This document shows positions 1 through 6,463 of a stretch of 6,754 bases of DNA, piece after piece. The stretch comes from an uncultured Collinsella sp. Its GTDB lineage: Bacteria > Actinomycetota > Coriobacteriia > Coriobacteriales > Coriobacteriaceae. The stretch spans positions 1-6,754 of the forward strand of contig CABSMN010000063.1 in NCBI GenBank assembly GCA_902478765.1. The letters run 5' to 3'. Numbering within the stretch: the first letter of the stretch is position 1; each line of letters opens with the position of its first letter. Both the position numbers and the translations under genes were made by a program. The notes beneath the pieces are model-generated. The model did no database searches. It was given only the letters and a program-made list of their open reading frames with translations, and had not been told where the DNA came from.

Positions 1-80
1 AGGCGGGCGCCCCGGGGACTACGTTGACGCTGCTTGTCTCTCCCGGGTGCCGTCGGGCCAGGGAAGGGCGTCTTTGCTGA
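1..80 (+). CDS. Partial C-terminal end of an unidentified protein, possibly a PASTA-domain Ser/Thr kinase
   Basis: The frame starting at base 3 stays open from the window edge to a TGA at 78-80, which lies 13 bases before a hairpin terminator, as expected for the end of a gene. The roughly 25 visible residues include PGTTLTLLVSPG (about residues 4-15). This resembles the last strand of PASTA domains, which commonly end in a G-T-x-V-x-L-x-V-S-x-G pattern. PASTA repeats form the extracellular C-terminus of PrkC/PknB-type kinases, and such kinase genes often lie near fmt and rsmB in Gram-positive bacteria. The short tail after the motif (CRRAREGRLC) has no recognisable function. The frame starting at base 2 is also open well past 80, so the reading frame is not certain. 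Both the frame and the kinase assignment are inference from a very short stretch. Confidence 0.33.
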   Translation, partial: AGAPGTTLTLLVSPGCRRAREGRLC

Positions 81-93
81 TAGATGCTTTGCT

Positions 94-128
94 GAAAGAG
101 CTGCTTTTATTGCGGCTCTTTCTTTGGT
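94..128 (+). terminator. Rho-independent terminator upstream of fmt
   Basis: Bases 94-104 pair with 112-122 (GAAAGAGC against GCTCTTTC, then a wobble and two more pairs), giving an 11-bp stem with a 7-base T-rich loop. A T-rich run (TCTTTGGTTTTG) follows. It lies just after the probable stop codon at 78-80 and separates that gene from fmt. The T tract is broken by two Gs, so termination may be partial. Confidence 0.6.
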
Positions 129-134
129 TTTGGG

Positions 135-230
135 TATATTTGTTTTTGTTGGACTGTTCTGGCGGATGGGCCGGGTACTTGGCTTTCCGCTGTTCTTTGT
201 AGCCGTCTCGGCTTTGGTTGAGGGGAGACG
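135..230 (+). promoter_or_regulatory. fmt promoter/leader region with possible SD-masking hairpin
   Basis: A TATATT at 135-140 matches a -10 box at 5 of 6 positions, but no convincing -35 box lies upstream, so the promoter is weak evidence. The leader is very rich in G and T. GCGGA at 162-166 can pair with TCCGC at 186-190, with further pairs inside. The fmt Shine-Dalgarno sequence AGGGGAG lies at 221-227, 9 bases before the ATG. CGTCTC at 204-209 is exactly complementary to GAGACG at 225-230 and would mask part of it, while AGCCG/CGGCT at 201-213 forms a competing small hairpin. Regulation through this switch is inference. Confidence 0.3.
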
Positions 231-236
231 ATCTTT

Positions 237-1157
237 ATGCGTATTGTGTTTATGGGTACGCCGGATTTTGCTGTGCCTTCGTTGACTTCGCTTGTTGAGG
301 CTGGGAATGAGATTGCGCTTGTAATTACTCGTCCCGATGCTGTTCGTGGGCGTGGTAAGAAGCTTGAGCCTTCTCCTGTTAAGGCTAAGGCGCTTGAGCT
401 GGGGTTGCCGGTTATTGAGGCTAATCGCATGACGCCTGAGGTTGTTGAGGCGCTCCAGGCTGCTCAGGCTGATATTTTCTGTGTGGCTGCGTACGGCTGC
501 ATTTTGCCTGATGAGGTGCTGCATATGGCGCCGCTTGGTATTGTGAATGTTCATGCGTCCTTGCTGCCTCGTTGGCGTGGCGCTGCTCCTATTCAGCGTG
601 CCATTCTTGCTGGTGATGAGGTTGCTGGTGTTTCCATTATGCGTATTGGGCATGGCGTGGATACGGGCGCTTATTGTGCCCAGGTATCTACGTCGGTTGC
701 CGGTAAGCATGCCGAGGCGCTGACTATGGAGCTTGCTGATCTTGGCGGCAAACTGCTTGCCGATACGCTTCCTTCGCTTGCCGATGGCACCGCTGTGTGG
801 ACTGAACAGGATGAGTCGCTTGTTACCCATGCCGCCAAGATTTCTAAGCAGGAGATGCGTCTGGATCCTCAGATGGTGTCGCTTGATTGCGTGCGTCACG
901 TGCATGCCTCGTCCGATACCGCTCCCGCTCGTTGCGTGATTGCCGGTAAGACCGTGCGTGTGCTCGATGCCGCGCCGGCAGATGTGTCGCTTGGCGAGGG
1001 GCTCGTCGCCGTTCAGGCCAAGCGTGTCTACCTGGGCCTGTCCGATGGCGCGGTCGAACTACTCGAGGTTAAGCCCGATGGCAAGCGTGCTATGGCTGCT
1101 TCTGCCTGGGCTGCCGGCCTGCAGGGTGCCGATCTGACGTGGGGTGTTTTGTCATGA
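237..1157 (+). CDS. fmt: Methionyl-tRNA formyltransferase
   Basis: Transfers a formyl group from 10-formyl-tetrahydrofolate to Met-tRNA(fMet), making the initiator tRNA used to begin translation in the cytoplasm. The 306 residues match the usual length of about 310. The N-terminus MRIVFMGTPDFAVPSL is typical of the family. The catalytic core is at residues 104-142, with N104, H106 and D142 corresponding to the Asn-His-Asp set of the E. coli enzyme, and the signature SLLPRWRGAAPIQ at 108-120. From about residue 205 the OB-fold-like tRNA-binding C-terminal domain follows. The ATG at 237 is supported by AGGGGAG 9 bases upstream and by the conserved N-terminus. The stop codon overlaps the rsmB start in ATGA, suggesting translational coupling. 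The 5' third uses T-ending codons heavily (33 of the first 60, only one C-ending), whereas the last 60 codons have 17 T-ending and 18 C-ending. Confidence 0.97.
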   Translation: MRIVFMGTPDFAVPSLTSLVEAGNEIALVITRPDAVRGRGKKLEPSPVKAKALELGLPVIEANRMTPEVVEALQAAQADIFCVAAYGCILPDEVLHMAPLGIVNVHASLLPRWRGAAPIQRAILAGDEVAGVSIMRIGHGVDTGAYCAQVSTSVAGKHAEALTMELADLGGKLLADTLPSLADGTAVWTEQDESLVTHAAKISKQEMRLDPQMVSLDCVRHVHASSDTAPARCVIAGKTVRVLDAAPADVSLGEGLVAVQAKRVYLGLSDGAVELLEVKPDGKRAMAASAWAAGLQGADLTWGVLS

Positions 1158-2554
1158 GTAAGCTGTCTCCCGCGCGCAAGCTCGCGCTTGATGTTTTGAT
1201 GGAGGCCGATCGCCGCGGCATGTACGCGCGCGACGTGCTCTCGTCCCGTGCTTCGGCCAAGGCCATTGACCAGCGCGATTCTGCTTTTGCCGCTCGTTTG
1301 GCACTTGGCGTTGCGGCCACCCAGGGGATTTTGGATGAGCTGCTCGACCAGTTTCTCGATAAGCCTAAAAAGGTCGCGCCTCGTGTGCGCATGGCGCTTC
1401 GTATCTCGGCCTTTGAGATGCTCTATCTGCATACGCCGGGTCGTGTTGCGGTGAGTCAGGGCGTTGAGCTCGTGCGCAGCGGTGCTAAGTCAGCCGCCGG
1501 TTTGGCCAATGCCGTGCTGCATAAGGTCGCGGACAACGTTGAGGATTTTGCCGCCGCAGCGGATGCCGATGAGTCCGAACGTCGTCTGGTTCGCCTGTCG
1601 CGCCTGATGGGTCTGCCGCGCTGGCTTTGTGCTCGCATTATGGCATCGTTCGACACACCCGAGGGCGCGCTCAACTTTGCCGGCAATCTGGCGCCTGCGC
1701 CGCTGGCTTTGCACGAGAACGCCTTTGCAACCAAACCCGATCCGTACATTTCGCAGCTTGTGGCACCCGTGTTTCCGGGCTGCCATGCGCCGGTCGATGC
1801 GCATGTCACGGTTGCGTCCGGCGTGTTTGAGCGCGCTGCTGCCGTTGCCTCAGACCTTAACGCCCAGCTCATCGCCACTGCGGCGACGCGTCCCGGACGT
1901 TGTCTGGAGATTGGTGCCGGCCGCGGCACCAAGACCTATGTGATGATGTGCCAGGCCAAACGTGCCGGGTACGAGCGCCAGCATACCGCGCTCGACCTGC
2001 ATGATCGTAAATGTGATCAGAATCTCGCACGCCTGCATAAGGCGGGTATTACGGGTGTTCGCACGGTCTCGGGCGATGCCTGCGAGCTCGACGAGGTGCT
2101 GACATCGTTTGATGCCATGCTTGGCAAACCTGTCCTGTTCGATACAATGTTTATCGATGCCCCGTGCTCTGGCACCGGCACCATGCGCCGTCATCCCGAG
2201 ATTCCGTGGCGCCTGACCGAAAACGATGTGACGGTTGAGCTGCCCAAGTTGCAGTTGACGATGCTCAAGGAAGCCGCTACGCGCGTGGCTGTGGGCGGTG
2301 AGCTTATCTATGCGACGTGCTCGGTCTTTGACGAGGAGAACACGCAGGTTGTGGATGCCTTCTTGGCCTCTCCCGAGGGTGCAGGCTTTACCGTGGCGCC
2401 GCTTTCCGATGCACAGATTCTGCAACTGCCCGATTTCGCGCAGGCCAAGAAGTTGGTAGCCGTCCGCCAAAACGACCGAGGCCTCTTCCAAAGCGTGCCG
2501 GTAAACGCTGACTCCTACGACGGCCACTTCTGCGCTAGGCTGGTCCGTAAGTAA
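1154..2554 (+). CDS. rsmB: 16S rRNA (cytosine-967-C5)-methyltransferase RsmB
   Basis: SAM-dependent methyltransferase expected to make m5C967 in 16S rRNA during small-subunit maturation. The ATG at 1154 overlaps the fmt stop (ATGA) and has GTGGGGTG 7 bases upstream; an in-frame GTG at 1139 is possible but less likely. This gives 466 residues, somewhat longer than the E. coli protein (about 430). Residues 1 to about 145 form the NusB-like RNA-binding domain, with LRISAFEMLYLHTPGRVAV and LANAVLHKV typical of it. The Rossmann methyltransferase domain follows: SDLNAQ before motif I, a SAM loop LEIGAGRGTKT at 251-261, motif IV DAPCSGTG with C338, and motif VI YATCS with C389, the expected catalytic nucleophile. 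The SAM loop differs from the usual AAPGGKT form. As the family's two cysteines and acidic residues are kept, activity is likely. RsmF/YebU-type m5C methyltransferases are the alternative, but the NusB-like domain argues for RsmB. Confidence 0.93.
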   Translation: MSKLSPARKLALDVLMEADRRGMYARDVLSSRASAKAIDQRDSAFAARLALGVAATQGILDELLDQFLDKPKKVAPRVRMALRISAFEMLYLHTPGRVAVSQGVELVRSGAKSAAGLANAVLHKVADNVEDFAAAADADESERRLVRLSRLMGLPRWLCARIMASFDTPEGALNFAGNLAPAPLALHENAFATKPDPYISQLVAPVFPGCHAPVDAHVTVASGVFERAAAVASDLNAQLIATAATRPGRCLEIGAGRGTKTYVMMCQAKRAGYERQHTALDLHDRKCDQNLARLHKAGITGVRTVSGDACELDEVLTSFDAMLGKPVLFDTMFIDAPCSGTGTMRRHPEIPWRLTENDVTVELPKLQLTMLKEAATRVAVGGELIYATCSVFDEENTQVVDAFLASPEGAGFTVAPLSDAQILQLPDFAQAKKLVAVRQNDRGLFQSVPVNADSYDGHFCARLVRK

Positions 2555-2560
2555 CTACTA

Positions 2561-2627
2561 AGTTGCGGTGAAATAGGGATTGAATAGCGGCTTCTGCCCG
2601 CCAAACAGTCCTTATTTCACCGCAACT
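2561..2627. repeat. 67-base intergenic palindrome, possible REP-like dispersed element
   Basis: AGTTGCGGTGAAATA at 2561-2575 is perfectly complementary to TATTTCACCGCAACT at 2613-2627. Pairing continues inwards through seven more pairs (two of them G-U) to 2582/2606. After a short internal mismatch, GCGG at 2587-2590 pairs with CCGC at 2598-2601 around a 7-base loop. It begins six bases after the rsmB stop. No T run follows on either strand, so it is not a standard intrinsic terminator, though it could protect the 3' end of the rsmB mRNA. The near-exact long arms look like a mobile or repeated intergenic element; this is inference without genome comparison. Confidence 0.6.
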
Positions 2628-2641
2628 CATAGAGATTTCTG

Positions 2642-2685
2642 TTACACAAAGAAACAGCCCCGCGATCGGTGTCGGTCGCGGGGCT
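2642..2685 (-). terminator. Rho-independent terminator of the fmdB-like gene
   Basis: AGCCCCGCGA at 2656-2665 pairs with TCGCGGGGCT at 2676-2685. Three more inner pairs, one of them a G-U wobble, close a 4-base loop. Read on the minus strand, the stem is followed by TGTTTCTTTGTG, a U-rich tail. It starts about 10 bases after the stop codon of the zinc-ribbon gene. The plus-strand tail (ACTTGGTTGTTAG) is poorer in T, so any use by rsmB would be weaker. Confidence 0.8.
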
Positions 2686-2694
2686 ACTTGGTTG

Positions 2695-2931
2695 TTAGTG
2701 GTTGTGCGGGCAGTTGGCGCAGCAGCCGCTGGTGGCGTTGGTGCTGGAACCACCGCTGCGCTGGTCGGTGTTGTAGAAACCGCTGCCTTCGAACTTAATA
2801 CCGCTGGCCGAAAACGTTTTGGCGGCTGGGGCACCGCAGCTGGGGCACACGACCTCGGGGTTCTCGGACATGGGATGCTCAACCTCAAACACGTTGCCGC
2901 AGCTCGAGCACTTGTAATCGTAGCGTGCCAT
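2695..2931 (-). CDS. FmdB-family zinc-ribbon protein
   Basis: A 78-residue protein beginning MARYDYKCSSCGNVFEVEH, typical of the FmdB (CxxC_CxxC_SSSS) putative regulatory family. Two CxxC knuckles, C8/C11 and C29/C32, should hold one zinc ion. The family segment AAKTFSASGIKFEGSGFYNTD follows at about 36-56. The last residues add a second Cys/His cluster, CCANCPHNH (C70, C71, C74, H76, H78), after a Ser/Gly-rich linker; this could bind another metal ion. The start is supported by AAGGAAG four bases upstream. The family's role is not well established: the original member lies in an amide-utilisation locus of Methylophilus and was proposed to be a regulator. It lies 88 bases downstream of the GH13-GH77 gene on the same strand, with a hairpin between them, so it may be only partly co-transcribed. 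A function in starch use is not implied. Confidence 0.88.
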   Translation of the reverse strand: MARYDYKCSSCGNVFEVEHPMSENPEVVCPSCGAPAAKTFSASGIKFEGSGFYNTDQRSGGSSTNATSGCCANCPHNH

Positions 2932-2935
2932 ATTA

Positions 2936-2942
2936 CTTCCTT
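2936..2942 (-). promoter_or_regulatory. Ribosome binding site of the fmdB-like gene
   Basis: On the minus strand AAGGAAG lies four bases before the ATG at 2931. It fixes the start codon of the small zinc-ribbon protein, since no other in-frame start with such a site lies nearby. Confidence 0.75.
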
Positions 2943-2946
2943 TTCA

Positions 2947-2980
2947 GCACAAAGCGGGCAGATCGCTCTGCCCGCAAAAA
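2947..2980 (-). terminator. Hairpin terminator or attenuator after the GH13-GH77 gene
   Basis: GCGGGCAGA at 2954-2962 pairs perfectly with TCTGCCCGC at 2967-2975 around a 4-base loop (9 bp). On the minus strand the stem is followed by TTTGTGCTG, a short and weak U tract. It lies 44 bases past the stop codon of the large enzyme gene and directly before the ribosome binding site of the zinc-ribbon gene. It could end the enzyme transcript in part while letting some polymerase read on, or stabilise the enzyme mRNA. Confidence 0.55.
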
Positions 2981-3019
2981 TTCAAACGTCTGTAACTGTA
3001 CCCTATATCGGGCGTTTTA

Positions 3020-6000
3020 TCACGCCTCGCCCCAGAATCTATGGGTGTTGCGCAGGAGCTGTGCAGTTTTGCCCTCGGCGGCCGCGACGGCGGCCTCGTC
3101 AGCCTGCCAGGTCCAGTTGCCCGTGGCCACGCCCGGTACGTTCATGCGCGCGTCGTCGCCAAGCCTCAGGATATCCTGCAGCGGCATCATCACCAGGGGA
3201 GCGTCGCTTGCCAGCGCGTCGCCCATCAGCTTAGCCGCCACCTCAAGGCCGCTCGGCTCATCGCCGCCCGCAAAGGAATGCGTGCACCAACCGGCCAGCG
3301 TCGACGTATCGTGCGTCGAGGTGTACAGAATCTTGCCAGGCGTGGGATGCACGCCGCAACGAACGTCGTAGTCGCTAAACTCCAGCACATCCATGCCGGG
3401 GAAGCCGCAGGTCGAAGCCATCGCGCGAACACCGGGCGTCAAATAGCCCAGATCCTCGGCGATAAAGTTGAGCGGACCGAGCTCGTCGTAGGCGGTCTGG
3501 AACAGGTCCTTGCCCGGGCCAGCCAGCCAGCGGCCGTCGGCGCAAGCCTTGCCCGCGGGGATACTAAAGTAGCTGTGGAAGCCCAAGAAGTGATCCAGGC
3601 GCACGCGGTCGTAGAGCGAAAATGCACGACGCAGGCGATCCATCCACCAGCCATAGCCGTTCTGCTTCATGTGGTCCCAGCGGAACGTCGGGTTGCCCCA
3701 CACCTGGCCCTCGGGCGCAAAGTTGTCGGGCGGCGCGCCCGAAATCTCAATCGCCTTACCGGTGTCGGACAGCCAGAAGTTCTCGGGCTCGCTCCACGCA
3801 TCGGCCGAATCGTCGGACACGTACATGGGAATATCGCCGATAACCTCGATGCCCTTCTTGTGCGCGTAGTTCATGAGCTCGCACCAAGCCAGGTCAAAGC
3901 GGTACTGCATGTACGCCTGAAGCTCGGCCTCGTCGTGGAAGCGCTTGTCGTCGATCAGATGCTCGTTGTAGCGCGCGACATCTGCCGGCCAATCGTGTCG
4001 CGACTCGCCCTCAAAGTACTTCTTAACGGCCATGTAGACGCAGTACTTCTCGAGCCAATCGGCATTGCGATGTTTAAACGCGGTGTACAGCGGGTCGGCA
4101 TCCTCGCCGCCGCGGGTCTTCCAGACAGCGAAGTCGGCGGCTAGCTCCTCGTGACTCTCGGGCAGTAGGTCGATGTTGCCCGCAAAAGCCGAAGGCCCGG
4201 CATAGGGGGAGCGGAAGAAATCCGTCGGGTTGACGGGCAGGACCTGCCAGTAGCGCATGCCCATGGCGGCCAGATGGTCGATAAAGCGACGCGTGGGTGC
4301 GCCGATCGTGCCCGGCTTGCCATCGTCAGTCGGTACCGAGGTGATGTGGCACACGACGCCCGCGCCGTGATCGAGCGGCTCTTGCAGACGCTGCTCGGCG
4401 TGGTGATAGATGATCGACGACCCCAGCGGATACAGATCGAGCGTGACGGTACCGTTGTGGATTTCGCACTCGTGGCCGCTGATCACGTCGCTCGCGCATT
4501 CGCCGAGCGCCGGGATCGTCACACAGTGCGAATTGCGCAGGCTGCGGTTGATGATAACCGTTGCGGCCTCACCGTCTTTACCGGTGCGCGTATAGGCCAG
4601 TACCTCGTCGTTGAGCGCGAAGGCCTTGATCTCGCCGTCAACCATAAACGGCAGGGCGCGGCGCACGGCCGAGGCGTTTTTAAGGATGGCGAGTGTATCG
4701 AAGTCGTGCAGGTCTTCCTTCAAAGGCAGCGTGCGGCGATTGCCCGGATCGGTCAGGCCCTCAAGGCCGTACTCGTCGCCGTAGTAGATCGAAGGCACGC
4801 CGCGGAAGGTCATCTGCATGAGCGTGGCGAGCCAAAAACGGCTCTTGGCCAGGCCCATCGAGTTCTCGTCCAGGCGCCATTTGCTGCGCTCGCACTCGGG
4901 CAGCTGCGACTCGTCGGGGCCGCCGCCGAGCACCGAGATGATACGCGGGCGGTCGTGGCTCGACAGCAGGTTGAGCGCGCAGGACAATGCCTCGCTCGGG
5001 TAGTTCTCGCGCAGGGTCTCGATATCCTCAGCGGCCTCGTAGGCGTTCTTGTAGCCCATCAAAAAGCCGATGACCATGTCGCGGAAGGGGTAATCCATAG
5101 CAGAGTCCAACTCGGAGCCTTGTAGGTAGCGACGCAGATGGCCGTAGCTGATCTTGTTGGAGGCGTCTTCCCAGACTTCGCCGAGCAACAGTGCGTCAGG
5201 CTTTTCGGCAAGTACTGCCTTCTTGATCTCGGTCAGGAAATCGTCCGAAAGCTCGTCGGCCACGTCTAGGCGCCAGCCATGAGCGCCGGCACGTAGCCAT
5301 TTACGGATCACGCCGTCCTTGCCCAGGAGCCGCTCGCGTACCAGCTCGGAGCTCTCATTGATGGCGGGCATGTTACCCACGCCCCACCAGCAGTCGTACG
5401 AGCCGTCCTCGTGGAAATAAAACGCATCGCGCCACGGCGAATCCTCGCTCTGCCACGCGCCCACGCCGGGGTAGTTGCCATAGCGGTTGAAATAGATGGA
5501 GTCGTCACCCGTATGGTTAAAGACGCCGTCCAGGATGATGGAAATGCCCAGCTTCTCGGCAGCCTGACACAGTTCGGTAAAGTCCTGCTCGGTGCCCAGA
5601 ATCGGATCGATCTTGGTGTAATCGGCGGTGTCGTAGCGGTGGTTACTCGCGGCTTCAAAAATGGGGTTGAGGTAGATAGCTGTAAATCCCAACTCGGCGA
5701 TGCGGGGCAGGTCTTCCTGGATGCCCTTGAGCGAGCCGCCGTAGAAGTCCCAGGTCTTGATGGAGCCGTCCTCGGCGCGCTCGTATACGGGCGGCTCGTT
5801 CCAGTCCTCGACCATGCGGCGCTGGATTCCGTTGCGCGGTTTTTCGACTTCGGCCAGCGTGCGCTCGCGCCAGTTTTCGTCGCGGGCATAGCGGTCGGGG
5901 AAGATCTGGTAGACCATGCCACGCTCGTACCACTCGGGTCGAACTTCGCGGTGCTTGTAGACGGTAATCTGGAAGGACGGAACCTCGGCGTAGCCGTAAG

Positions 6001-6316
6001 TTACGCCCTCGCCACCGGTGCGGCCTTGCGGCGCGCCCAAGCGAACCTCGGGCTGGCCCTCGATATTGCAGATAAAGCTGTACCAGATAAGACAGGGCTC
6101 GGTGCACTCAAGCTCTACGGTAAATATACCGTCGCCCTCGTGCGTCATGGGATACAGAGACTCACCGATCTCATCTTCCCAGGTGCGCAGCGTAAGCGTT
6201 GCCTGGTTGGGATCGGCATCCTCCAAAATCACCGAGAGTGCAACGGAAGTTCCAGTGGTCACAGCGCCAAACGGAGTGCGAAACTGCGGTAGACGGCTGT
6301 TGTGTATCAATCTCAT
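3020..6316 (-). CDS. Fused GH13 neopullulanase-like amylase and GH77 4-alpha-glucanotransferase
   Basis: A 1098-residue two-enzyme protein acting on alpha-glucans. Residues 1-125 form a beta-rich N-terminal domain and about 130-545 the GH13 barrel. The GH13 regions are DGVFNH (263-268), GWRLD with nucleophile D351, LLGE with acid/base E380, and SSHD with D455. MPAIN (316-320) resembles the MPKLN motif of neopullulanases and cyclomaltodextrinases. A beta domain runs to about 640. From about 645 a GH77 (MalQ) domain follows: SPYAGPSAFAGN (703-714), PPDNFAPEGQVWGNP (862-876), VRLDHF with nucleophile D908, IAEDLG with acid/base E954, THD with D1003, and RMNVPG (1057-1062). There is no signal peptide, so it should be cytoplasmic, cleaving maltodextrins or glycogen branches and disproportionating the products. 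Automated names often call such fusions GlgX/4-alpha-glucanotransferase; the GH13 half looks neopullulanase-like instead. The start has only a weak ribosome site (TGGA at 6324-6327). Exact substrates are inferred. Confidence 0.95.
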   Translation of the reverse strand: MRLIHNSRLPQFRTPFGAVTTGTSVALSVILEDADPNQATLTLRTWEDEIGESLYPMTHEGDGIFTVELECTEPCLIWYSFICNIEGQPEVRLGAPQGRTGGEGVTYGYAEVPSFQITVYKHREVRPEWYERGMVYQIFPDRYARDENWRERTLAEVEKPRNGIQRRMVEDWNEPPVYERAEDGSIKTWDFYGGSLKGIQEDLPRIAELGFTAIYLNPIFEAASNHRYDTADYTKIDPILGTEQDFTELCQAAEKLGISIILDGVFNHTGDDSIYFNRYGNYPGVGAWQSEDSPWRDAFYFHEDGSYDCWWGVGNMPAINESSELVRERLLGKDGVIRKWLRAGAHGWRLDVADELSDDFLTEIKKAVLAEKPDALLLGEVWEDASNKISYGHLRRYLQGSELDSAMDYPFRDMVIGFLMGYKNAYEAAEDIETLRENYPSEALSCALNLLSSHDRPRIISVLGGGPDESQLPECERSKWRLDENSMGLAKSRFWLATLMQMTFRGVPSIYYGDEYGLEGLTDPGNRRTLPLKEDLHDFDTLAILKNASAVRRALPFMVDGEIKAFALNDEVLAYTRTGKDGEAATVIINRSLRNSHCVTIPALGECASDVISGHECEIHNGTVTLDLYPLGSSIIYHHAEQRLQEPLDHGAGVVCHITSVPTDDGKPGTIGAPTRRFIDHLAAMGMRYWQVLPVNPTDFFRSPYAGPSAFAGNIDLLPESHEELAADFAVWKTRGGEDADPLYTAFKHRNADWLEKYCVYMAVKKYFEGESRHDWPADVARYNEHLIDDKRFHDEAELQAYMQYRFDLAWCELMNYAHKKGIEVIGDIPMYVSDDSADAWSEPENFWLSDTGKAIEISGAPPDNFAPEGQVWGNPTFRWDHMKQNGYGWWMDRLRRAFSLYDRVRLDHFLGFHSYFSIPAGKACADGRWLAGPGKDLFQTAYDELGPLNFIAEDLGYLTPGVRAMASTCGFPGMDVLEFSDYDVRCGVHPTPGKILYTSTHDTSTLAGWCTHSFAGGDEPSGLEVAAKLMGDALASDAPLVMMPLQDILRLGDDARMNVPGVATGNWTWQADEAAVAAAEGKTAQLLRNTHRFWGEA

Positions 6317-6340
6317 AGTACGGTCCAGTTCAATAGAATT

Positions 6341-6356
6341 ATGGCCTGCGGGCCAT
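6341..6356 (-). promoter_or_regulatory. Small hairpin in the leader of the GH13-GH77 gene
   Basis: ATGGCC at 6341-6346 and GGCCAT at 6351-6356 form a perfect 6-bp inverted repeat around TGCG, 24 bases before the start codon. It would fall in the 5' untranslated RNA if the promoter at 6378-6407 is real. It could equally be a protein-binding dyad. No function can be assigned. Confidence 0.3.
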
Positions 6357-6377
6357 GGGTTTTACGCCTAAGATGTA

Positions 6378-6407
6378 AGTATATCTGTAGTACACAGGCT
6401 GTATAAA
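6378..6407 (-). promoter_or_regulatory. Candidate promoter of the GH13-GH77 gene
   Basis: On the minus strand TATACT (6378-6383) matches the -10 consensus at 5 of 6 positions. TTTATA (6402-6407) is a 4-of-6 match to the -35 box, 18 bases away. The site lies about 60 bases upstream of the start codon in the only AT-rich part of this intergenic region. Confidence 0.45.
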
Positions 6408-6411
6408 CAAC

Positions 6412-6458
6412 ATCCGTTTACCATCGGCGAACGGTTGTCCTAGAAAATCGTTTTACCA
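6412..6458. repeat. Pair of imperfect 12-base direct repeats upstream of the GH13-GH77 promoter
   Basis: ATCCGTTTACCA at 6412-6423 and ATCGTTTTACCA at 6447-6458 agree at 10 of 12 positions and start 35 bases apart. They lie just upstream (on the minus strand) of the candidate -35 box, a place where activators or repressors of sugar genes bind. A regulatory role is inference. The rest of 6317-6533 holds the leader hairpin, the promoter and the terminator of the preceding gene. Confidence 0.3.
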
Positions 6459-6463
6459 CTACC

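Noticed and set aside
34..285. Plus-strand open frame across the fmt leader and start
   Set aside because: It runs through the terminator and the Shine-Dalgarno region and into fmt in another frame; its hydrophobic look comes from the GT-rich sequence.
1139..1153. GTG at 1139 as an upstream start for rsmB
   Set aside because: It would overlap the ribosome binding site of the ATG at 1154, which has the typical ATGA overlap with fmt and gives a normal RsmB N-terminus.
1850..2527. Open frame of about 225 codons on the minus strand opposite rsmB
   Set aside because: The plus strand holds all RsmB motifs here; the antisense translation has no family signature.
2561..2685. Two neighbouring hairpins considered as a CRISPR fragment or attachment site
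   Set aside because: The two hairpins are unrelated in sequence, there are no spacers or repeated units, and no integrase or cas gene is present.
2692..3234. Plus-strand open frame opposite the zinc-ribbon gene and the end of the amylase fusion
   Set aside because: It crosses two minus-strand genes and a terminator hairpin and is rich in Ala/Arg/Pro without any motif.
3041..4144. Long open frame (about 367 codons) on the plus strand opposite the GH77 half, with similar ones at 4274-5125 and 5411-6292
   Set aside because: They lie antisense to a gene with clear catalytic motifs, share no recognisable family features and are Val/Ala/Arg-rich as expected from antisense reading of GC-biased codons.
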